From NCBI RefSeq assembly GCF_014851395.1, contig NW_024041039.1, positions 11,129,513 through 11,193,512 of the forward strand: a stretch of 64,000 nucleotides of DNA. The letters run 5' to 3'. A model generated the notes under the pieces. That model was not told the DNA's origin. It saw nothing but the letters and a program-made list of their open reading frames with translations, and ran no database searches. Made by a program: the position numbers and the translations under genes. This document shows, piece by piece, positions 57,101 to 64,000 of this stretch; within the stretch, counting starts at the first letter, position 1; the number at the start of each line of letters is the position of its first letter. This DNA is from Micropterus salmoides (Eukaryota > Chordata > Actinopteri > Centrarchiformes > Centrarchidae).

Positions 57101-60069
57101 CTGACACCAGCTTTGCGTCGCATCCTTCATGCTATTTGGGGCAGGGTGTATTGAACGATTAGCGGTGCAGCGGGCAGGATGGCGGGATTACGGTAGTTAC
57201 TCCCACATTGTGCTCTTAAATCATTTTTCCAGTTCGCACACAGATTTTTTTTGGGGCATATGCGAGCAAAATGGTCGCACTTTAGAGGCTTGGTGGGGTG
57301 GGGGGGGGGCAATGCTACAGACCCCCCTCCCGAGAGTGTCCAAGGCCCACCCACCATAGTCTCTTAAAATCCTATGGGAAACACTGGTTGTCTAGGAGCC
57401 TTGTCTCTGATCTCAAATACATGACTTCATTCATCGTAGGACTGAGAATCCAGGGTTAAAGCTGAAGTTACCTCGATAACCTCTAAACATGCTTCGTAGT
57501 AAAGTGCAAAACCACCTTTAATTTAAAAAGCCAATATTTTAACAATACACCTTTTCAACAAGCATAAACATCTCAAAGAAAAAAAAAAAGGTATGTGCTC
57601 TGGTAGCAGTCTCGTACACCGCTGCTGTGTTTTACAGAAGCATTGAGCACTACCTCAGCTAACAGCGAATTATTTCAAACAAGCTAAAATGAAAGCTGTG
57701 TGTAGCGCAACTGTAGCTTAGCTGTGTGTAGTGCAACTGTAGCTTAGTCTTAGCGTGGCAAATTCTTATAAACAACTGCTGACTGAGGCAAACCAGTCCC
57801 TCCTCGCTCTACCAGCAATACCTGCAGGCAGTGAATCACATCAGCAGAACGAGGACAGAGTACAGGTAGAAGGACTGATCTGGTGTCTGAATTCTTTCTA
57901 AACTCCTGATGTCAGAAATGTTATGCACTTTACATTTGTTTCCAGAGAGATAGAGATTATATAGTGAATTTGCTGGTGTAAACATTACTGTTGCTACTCT
58001 AGAAATAGTTATTTAAAATATTCAATGCCAATCTTCTGAAATTTAAATATATTTTGTAAAAAAATAATTTAGTAATGAAAATTAACACAGTATCAATAAA
58101 GAACTGAACCAGAACCTGAACTGAAGTGCCTCTGCGATTTGCCTTTTCAGAGAGATCATTAGTATTGTGCTACAGTGCACAATGAGGATAGATAGGATCA
58201 TAACTTTTGTTCTTTGCTGCTGTACACACGTGCCAATGCTACCTGAAGCATTTAAGAAAAAAAACAAAAGCCAGAGATCGGACAGTGATCCGACCAAAAC
58301 CTGCACGGCGGGATCCATGTAGACCCAATAATTACGTCAAAACCCCGTGACACCCCGTCGCACACAAGAGATGTAACCGTATTGCTTAGATTATATAAAC
58401 TCAATCTTAAAAAAAAAAAAAAGAAAAAAATTTCGGCGATCAGGGACGCTGCGTTGTGGTTTGACAGGTGAGCCTCGTAGATGCGCCGATTAATCAGTGA
58501 CGATCTGAGTCAAACACACTGAGCCATGAGACTTTGTTGGCGCAGCTATGCAGCTACCAGAATTGTGGTGTTTCTGCTGCTGTTCTACATCATTAAACCA
58601 CAGTTATGTAGCGCAATCATGCACAGTAGACACTGCTGTCAACAGGAAGCAGCCCTGTAGTATTATTTTATTAGTCCAAAACTGACTTTACTGTTCTCCA
58701 TTCAAATCAGCATGGTGGCTTCATCCAGTAATATACTGTATATGGTTGCACCTTGCAGTGGAAAAGGTGCTTTACCGTCTCCCTCTCCCTGTATGTCCAC
58801 ATTGGCGACTTTCTCCATCAGTAGATCATGTAACGTAATCACTGTGTTTCTCTGATAAATGCTCCAGTGGGTTCCCTAACCTGGGTGGCCCGCCCAAGTA
58901 AAGCGTATGTGTGGGAAACACTGAATGAACCCTGCTTATCTTTTTACACGCCAGGTCTTTAAATGTGTCGACAAGCGTTGTGTGTCCCTCCATCTTGTGG
59001 AGAGTTTATCAGTAGACGGCTGCGTGCAGATGGGGGGGGGGGGACGACAAAAACCCTTTTGTTCTTAGCTGCTGTACACACGTGCCAATACAGTACTCAT
59101 GCTATACACACACAGTATTTTAAAGTACAGTAAATGAAACCCAAATCAAAAACTGTGGAACATGGCCATGGTGGGTTGCTGCAGGTGTACGCTAAAGCAC
59201 AAGTTCAGTTGAGCAAAGCTCATCCTAAAAACAAAGCCTCGTCTTTCCATAATTTAATCAACCACTGTTTTCTTCTGTTGAATTGCTATGCCAAAAGAGC
59301 CCTCTCATCAGGGCAGAAGAGACTGCTTGTTGGCCAAGCCAAAACCTGTTCAAAACCTGTATATCCTTTCACAACTACTGAGACAACAGCACAGTTCTGA
59401 CGCATTCAACGTTTAGCAATTGAAATCATTTTCTCACGTCACACCTTTGTGTTGTGAGATGGGTTGTATAAAATCCACAACATTATATGAAATGGATGCA
59501 CTGGTTGTCTAAACAAATGCCAAACCCCATATAGTGGACCGAGAAACAATTATTGGCTTCCACACCAACTTCTTTCAACTGACAACATCTAGTACACATT
59601 GCAAATGCTGCGTTTCCCTTGGTGCTCCCTAGGTTACACCAAAATATCAATCAGGGATATCTCACCTGGTAGTCTTTCCTTGTTACATTTGGGACATCCA
59701 TGTTATGGGTAGATGGGCAGATATCTTCTAACTTCTTCTGAGTAAAGATGTCAAGTCCAGTAAGGTGAACCTGGGAAAACACCATCACTGATTAAATGCG
59801 ACCTTGAGCCAAATTAGCTCTGGGGGTCACATGTACAACAGTTTGAGGCTAAATTACGAAAGTGCCTTAAGCTCTGCATTCCAAAAGGATGCACAAGGAA
59901 GTTTTACCTTGGCATGCCCATGCTTGCCAGTCTTGGAGGTAGTCATGTCAACGATCTTACAGGGACGCCCTTTCAACATGACATAGCCATTCTTCCTCAG
60001 TGCAGAGCACTGTACGGGATATGTTGTGGAGGCCCCAGAGTCCCCAGAGGTGAAATCATCATCCGCCAT
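54058..60069 (-). CDS. eif5a: eukaryotic translation factor eIF5A (spliced)
   Basis: eIF5A binds the ribosome near the E site in the cytoplasm and promotes peptide-bond formation and termination; it is the only protein known to carry hypusine. Four coding exons (59908-60069, 59666-59770, 54408-54539, 54058-54117) join in phase 0 into 152 codons; human eIF5A has 154. The N-terminal SH3-like domain (to about residue 83) holds the hypusination loop TSKTGKHGHAK, with the modified lysine at 49. CPSTHNMDVPN follows, then the OB-fold C-terminal domain (about 84-152: REDLKVPDGDMGKEIE and on). Start: the ATG at 60069 matches the conserved MADDDF start. All introns have GT-AG ends, so it is not a processed copy. 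The final residues (HVIGTKVLT) diverge from mammals. Whether it is the eif5a or eif5a2 orthologue is unresolved. Confidence 0.93.
54408..54539 (-). CDS. eif5a: eif5a coding exon 3
   Basis: 132 bp, 44 codons (VIGVSDGFMSLLDD to NNGDEFL), with a TTTTTAG acceptor on the high-coordinate side and a GTGAGT donor at 54407. It covers most of the C-terminal domain. Confidence 0.92.
55184..55191. repeat. 8-bp target-site duplication, left
   Basis: GTTGTAGT, identical to 56046-56053. Confidence 0.8.
55192..56045. mobile_element. 854-bp non-autonomous hAT element
   Basis: Left end CAGTGCTTGAAGTGG and right end CCGCTTCAAGCACTG are inverted repeats over 12 bases, and a perfect 8-bp duplication (GTTGTAGT) flanks it: a complete hAT-type insertion without a transposase. 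It lies in eif5a intron 3, nested in 54892-56286. An A/T homopolymer hairpin of about 10 A then 13 T sits at 55741-55764. Confidence 0.8.
56046..56053. repeat. 8-bp target-site duplication, right
   Basis: GTTGTAGT, a perfect match to 55184-55191. Confidence 0.8.
56499..56506. repeat. 8-bp target-site duplication, left
   Basis: ATCCCGGT, identical to 57038-57045. Confidence 0.8.
56507..57037. mobile_element. 531-bp hAT-like MITE in eif5a intron 3
   Basis: Left end CAAGGTTATTATTGTTAAC; right end in reverse complement CAAAGTTTATTATAG. A perfect 8-bp duplication ATCCCGGT flanks it. The interior is rich in AACTAAAACT motifs and has no transposase. This looks like an abundant teleost AT-rich repeat. 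Confidence 0.75.
57038..57045. repeat. 8-bp target-site duplication, right
   Basis: ATCCCGGT, a perfect match to 56499-56506. Confidence 0.8.
57046..57384. repeat. hAT-type repeat remnant ending GGGAAACACTG
   Basis: It ends in CCTATGGGAAACACTG, the inverse of a common hAT terminus CAGTGTTTCCC. The interior (CACCCACCATAGTCTC, GAGAGTGTCCAAGG, GGGATTACGGTAGTTACTCC) resembles a dispersed teleost repeat. The left terminus is not found. Confidence 0.45.
57385..58399 (-). other. eif5a intron 3 sequence, unassigned
   Basis: Intronic sequence with no supported element ends. A GCTGTGTGTAGCGCAACTGTAGCTTA-type unit is duplicated in tandem at about 57697-57748. Confidence 0.45.
58400..58922. mobile_element. 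hAT-type remnant, right end only
   Basis: It ends GTGTGGGAAACACTG (inverse of CAGTGTTTCCC). An imperfect inverted copy of the end lies close by (CAGTGGGTTCCC at about 58866). The true left end and target duplication were not found. Confidence 0.4.
59666..59770 (-). CDS. eif5a: eif5a coding exon 2
   Basis: 105 bp, 35 codons (VHLTGLDIFTQKK to RKDYQ), with a TTTTCCCAG acceptor and a GTGAGA donor. It includes the highly conserved DICPSTHNMDVPN. Confidence 0.93.
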
Positions 60070-60081
60070 GATGGGCTACTT
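59908..60081 (-). CDS. eif5a: eif5a coding exon 1 with 12-nt 5' UTR
   Basis: Acceptor TTAACACAG, then 12 untranslated bases, then the ATG at 60067-60069. It encodes residues 1-54, including the hypusine lysine, and ends at a GTAAAA donor at 59907. Coding part 59908-60069. Confidence 0.92.
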
Positions 60082-61528
60082 CTGTGTTAAACAGGAGAAA
60101 AATGAAGAACAAGCATAAGATGTGACTGACAGTAGTATTACTTAAAAGGATGAGGAACCATTACTGCAAATATAAAAAGGAATAATCCGATTTTAGTTTT
60201 GTAGCACCGATTAAGCTATGGCTGGGCGATATGGCCAAAAATGTTATCACAATAAAAACATTTCATATCAGTCGGTAATTATCTCGATAACTGTCAAATT
60301 ATTATTTGTTAAAGGCTGTTTTTTGCTCCTGAGTGAAAATTTAAGAAACCAGATGGTTAATTATGTGGTTAAACTTTTCTTTATGGTCAGAATGTGGCAA
60401 ACACTTGATGCCAAACAGTGAATCACTGAACAAATCTGAGATAGAACATTCAAAAAAATATTCAACAAATATGATTGTAAACCTTTTCAGTCCCTTTTCC
60501 CTCAACAAAATAAACATTTTAATAGAAAAATTAAGTGCCAATTTGTTCGTGATTCAAATGAAATATTTATTGATGATATATTGAACAATTATATTGTTAT
60601 TGAGGAAAATTATATTGCCAGAGATGTTGTGCTTATGTGGTCACGCTCAGTCTTTTCCTGAAAGTCAGAAGACTGGCCAGGCCGCAAGTGCTTTATAAAA
60701 AATTAAAAAATAAAGACACAAAACACACACAACCAACAACAACAACAACAAAAAAAAATGATCAGAGTGGGAGATGTCAACTAAAAGTGCTTTGCTGCAC
60801 ATTGCTCTACGTTAAAATGTATACTTCCAAGCTAAAGCCGATTCGCTTTAATACTGCAAATTGGTAGCTTTGTATGCACTAATTTCATCATTAACTCCCT
60901 CCACTTGTGCGCAATTATCCAAGGTGGTGCAACCACATCTCACTAGCCAACTATCTGAAAAGCTAACCGCTAACGTTAGATGCTAATGTGTCGAATTTAC
61001 ATATAATTTACGCCATGTTGCTGCAATCAAATTTGCTTTTGCACACTGTCTGGGGGGGTGCCTAACGAGTGAAATATGTTAGCTGCATTGTTAACGTTAG
61101 TTCACTGACTTCATAAAGTAATCTTAAAAATGCTCCAAGTTAGCGTTAGAACGGCTAGGCAGCTCAGGTTGAAAAGCTAGCAAACAACATTAACTAGCTA
61201 TGTTACGTGGCAGCTGGGCCAGATGAGCATCTTCCACTGTAGCGTAATCCAGCAAGCTAGCTTTAGGTTCCAACCTCGTGTGCTTTCTGTCATCGTTAGC
61301 TTTCAAACACGACCCACACCCATTGACATTGGCTGCAGCTAATGTTAGCTAAAGTAGTGTGCTAACTTATTTCAATTGCTAACCAAACATCGCCTCACTA
61401 CGTAGAAGTTGCTGACTTAACTACCGAGACGACAACTGCCTCCCAGTGTTACACATTAGGGCAGGCGTTACTTAACGTTAACTCATTTGTAAAAACGTTT
61501 TACTTATAACCCCTTACGTTTAGCTTAC
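60082..61528 (-). other. eif5a: eif5a intron 1
   Basis: Bounded by a GTAAGC donor (61528 downward) and the TTAACACAG acceptor ending at 60082. The distal half is rich in GCTAACGTTAGC-like palindromes (for example TAACGTTA at about 60972, 61092 and 61476) of unknown role. Confidence 0.7.
60213..60635. repeat. hAT-type GGGCGATATGG repeat in eif5a intron 1
   Basis: ATGGCTGGGCGATATGGCC at the left edge and ATATTGTTATTGAGGAAAAT near the right are typical of a widespread vertebrate hAT-related MITE whose ends read GGCTGGGCGATA. The right terminus is eroded. Confidence 0.45.
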
Positions 61529-61559
61529 CTTCTGTCGTGCTTACAACAAAGAGGGAAAG
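61529..61559 (-). other. eif5a: eif5a non-coding first exon (5' UTR)
   Basis: Inferred from the donor CAGAAG|GTAAGC at 61528/61529 and a pyrimidine-type start CTTTCCCTC at about 61559. The 31-nt size is inferred from the predicted start. It splices to 60081, giving a short leader before the ATG. Confidence 0.55.
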
Positions 61560-61720
61560 TCAGTTCGCATGCGTAGAGCTTTTGTACCGCAGGAGGAGCA
61601 GAAAGGGCAGGTACTGGCTCGCGTGACGCGGTGCAGAGGGGGTGGGGGAGGCTCATAGTGCAGAGCTGTCTGCCTGGGACGTACGCACACCGCACAGAAC
61701 TCTCCAAAATAAATAGGAGC
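61551..61720 (-). promoter_or_regulatory. eif5a: eif5a core promoter
   Basis: CpG-rich relative to the flanks. On the minus strand a TATA-like TACAAAAG (61586-61579) lies 27 bp upstream of ACTTTCCCTC (61560-61551), a TCT/TOP-type start used by many translation-machinery genes. An NRF1-like CGCATGCG (61566-61573) sits between them. A GGGTGGGGGAGG run (about 61639-61650 on the plus strand) offers Sp/KLF sites. Elements are seen; usage is inferred. Confidence 0.55.
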
Positions 61721-61984
61721 CCCGCAAGTGAGTTGTTCGACTAAATGGTTATAGTAAAATATGCAGATAGGCCTTCAGTTACACTCAGTGGTGGAGGGTA
61801 ACTTAGTTAGTTCTACGTAGGCTATCATTTTGAGGCAGGCCTACTTTACATCACTGTTTTAATTATCTGCTATTATATACTTTAACATAACGTTATTTAA
61901 CAGTTATAGTTGCCAGTCACTTTACAAATTCAGATTTTAAAATACAGAACATATGGTCATCTAATAATGCACCGTTGCCATGCT

Positions 61985-63222
61985 CCCCCCAACTTGGGTC
62001 CCTTATTCTGTCCTCGGGGAATTTTGCATCTTTCATCCTGATTGCTGTATACATCCCTCCTGAAGCCGGGGGGCACGGCTGCCTCTCAGCAGCAATTCGC
62101 CCATATTATGAAGATTGAAATCAACAATCCAGACTCTGTACGTTTGGGTGATTTAAACCACGTCAGCACTGCCGACATATAGACAAAACATTTTTACAGC
62201 TACCAGAGGGAGGAAAAACACGTGCTCTCGTGTTCCACAGACGTTTCACACTGTAATGAGTACTCCCACAATACCATCAGAGACAATGGTCCCCCCACGC
62301 AACAGATATGCTAAGTGACTGTTTTTGTTGTTGTTTTGTTTTGTTTTTACAACTGACTGGACTGTATTGCAGAGACCATGATGATCTGGACTCTTTTGCT
62401 GATGTGATCACACTTTCAAATGTTCCATCCAAGTCTGTAATGTTTTATAGTGATAATAAGCCATGGTTCAGTAGATATTAAAATATTGTTAAAACAAATG
62501 AACCTTTCAAATCAGGTGACAAATGTCTTTAAGACTTCTAAGTAGAAATTTGAAAAGACGGTAAAAGAAAGCATAAAGTATTTAAAAACAAGGTTAAATT
62601 TTAAGGACATAAAGGGGCAGGGCTTTAAATGAATGACTAATTACAAAATGTTACCCCAGATACTGAACCTAAATTGCTTGATGAGCTTTACAACTTTTAT
62701 TGCAGGTTTGACACTAAAGCAGACCCACAGCCTTGTTCTGTCAGTGTATCTGAACCTGCTACTCCACTGTTTTAAATCCAGGAGCATGAGGTAAGAAACT
62801 TGCTGTGCAGGCAAAACAGTAGGAAGGCTGCAGGCCCCGATCTGGTGTCATCTAGTATAGCCTACCCTGAAATGTTGTGCATATGAACTTGCCCCTATTT
62901 TTACCTGGTCTATTGCACAGCAGAGGGTCCCAGCATGTTTTAAGTCTGCTGTGATTATACCTGTGGCTAAGAAATCCAACCTAAGCTGCCTGAATGACTA
63001 CAGACCTGTTGCTTTGATATCTGTTATCATTAAAATCTTTGAATGTCTGGTATGTAACCATCTCTCCAGTGTTGTCCTTGAGCCTTATGAGTTTGTTAGG
63101 TCTGTTGATGATGCATGCAGGTCATTGTGCATGTACTCTATTCTTTAACACCTAGAGGCCTGTGACAACAATGTGAGCGTTCTGTTTGTCGATTACAGTT
63201 CCGCTTTTAATACTATTCCACA
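61985..63222 (+). pseudogene. decayed LINE (endonuclease plus RT), interrupted
   Basis: Plus-strand remnants of an L2/jockey-type LINE. About 61993-62090 reads as apurinic-endonuclease-like residues (SFILIAVYIPPEAGG). RT entry residues VIIPVAKKSNLSCLNDYRPV lie at 62951-63010, and motif A as SVLFVDYSSAFNTIPQ at about 63177-63222, with its catalytic Asp kept. Many frameshifts separate these pieces. The reading frame stops exactly where another LINE's tail begins at 63223. Confidence 0.7.
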
Positions 63223-64000
63223 ATAATAATAATAATACATTTTATTTCTATAGCGCTTTTCAGGACACTCAAAGACACTTTACAGTAAAAGCAGAAGTTA
63301 TGTACATTTAAAACAGATTAAAAACATAAATATCATAATATAAAATATATGAATAGTAGATAAAAACGTGCGGAAATACACAAGAGGAAGGGGCGACCAT
63401 ATAAATAACAAAATAACAAACAGCAGCAATATAACATTATTTGATGTTAAAAGCTAGTCTAAATAGGTGGGTTTTGATAAGTGATTTGAAAGAGTCCATG
63501 TCGCTGCAGTCTTGGATGTGTATGGGGAAGGAGTTCCATAGGGAGGGGACTGCAATGGTGAAAGCTCTGTCGCCCCAGGTACGGTGCTTGGTACTTATTT
63601 GAGGTGAAAGGAGGTTAGTGTCAGAGGAGTGGAGGTTGCGGGAGGGATTGTGGTGGTGGAGCAGGTCTGTGAGGTAGGAAGGGTTATTGTAATTGAGTTG
63701 TAAGAAGTTGGTTTGCATTCAGGTTTGTATGTCGGTCAGGCAGTTGGTCAGAGTTGCAGAGGTAACTGTTGTGATGGATTTGGTGGAGATGTAGATCTGG
63801 ACATCATCAGCGTGGCAGTGGAAGTGGAGACCATATCTACCTATGATATTACAGAGTGGCAGGATGTAAATGATGAACAGGAGAGGACCAAGCACCGAAC
63901 CTTGGGGGATGCCATGTGACAAAGGAGCAGTGGAGGAGGTGGAGTTATTGATGTTGATGAACTGTTGTCTGTTGGTGAGGTAAGAGTGGAGCCAGGAGAG
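63223..64000 (-). pseudogene. L2-type LINE, minus strand, 3' part, runs off window
   Basis: Reading leftwards from the window end: HGIPQGSVLGPLLFIIY (RT motif B) and FHCHADDVQIYIS (motif C with ADD) at 63719-63922, then an in-frame TGA at 63719-63721 where relatives have Trp, then NFLQLN, YNNPSYLTDLL, TWGDRAFTIAVPSLWNSFP and FKSLIKTHLFRLAF to a stop at 63437. The segment between NFLQLN and PSYLTDLL is far shorter than in relatives, implying an internal deletion. The 3' UTR ends GCGCTATAGAAATAAAATG and an (ATT)n tail at 63223-63240. The 5' part is outside the window. Confidence 0.78.

Noticed and set aside
54058..60069. eif5a as a processed retrocopy
   Set aside because: The coding sequence is split by four introns (one in the 5' UTR) with GT-AG ends and no frame damage, so it is a genuine gene.

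Overview
The window looks like a teleost fish nuclear chromosome: AT-rich, very repeat-dense DNA with long (CA)n/(TG)n, (TA)n and (GATA)n tracts, fish-type LINE, hAT and Penelope-like elements, and one clearly recognisable intron-containing host gene. I see no bacterial or viral gene organisation. Homology calls rest on recognising protein motifs and repeat sequences by eye; no search was run.

Host gene. The only host protein-coding gene I can support is an eIF5A translation-factor gene on the minus strand. Its coding exons are at 59908-60069, 59666-59770, 54408-54539 and 54058-54117, with a non-coding first exon ending at 61529. The joined reading frame is 152 codons with consensus splice sites at every junction. 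A CpG-rich promoter with a TATA-like box, a pyrimidine-type (TCT/TOP-like) start and an NRF1-like site lies at about 61550-61720. Intron 3 (about 5.1 kb) is packed with nested non-autonomous DNA transposons.

Mobile elements, left to right: two copies of a TTAA-flanked non-autonomous family (3995-4645; 25067-26081); a 518-bp hAT-like element with an 8-bp target duplication inside a LINE tail (9968-10485); a decayed LINE (16600-17875); a truncated Penelope-like element with inverted terminal arms and a 15-bp target duplication (28493-29859); an L2/jockey-type LINE fragment on the minus strand (about 30340-31365); a full-length hAT transposon of 3526 bp with a spliced but frameshifted transposase (34673-38198); a 751-bp element made of two inverted arrays of a 20-bp unit (45124-45874); a 144-bp miniature relative of the Penelope-like element with the same architecture (51849-51992); and two colliding LINEs at the right edge (61985-64000).

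The remaining DNA is intergenic or intronic sequence in which I see no exon I can defend. A CpG-rich block at 6590-7330 may be the promoter or first exon of a second gene, but no coding sequence could be tied to it. The most interesting observations are the two Penelope-type insertions sharing inverted arms, a one-sided tail and 15-bp target duplications, and the inverted 20-bp arrays at 45 kb.
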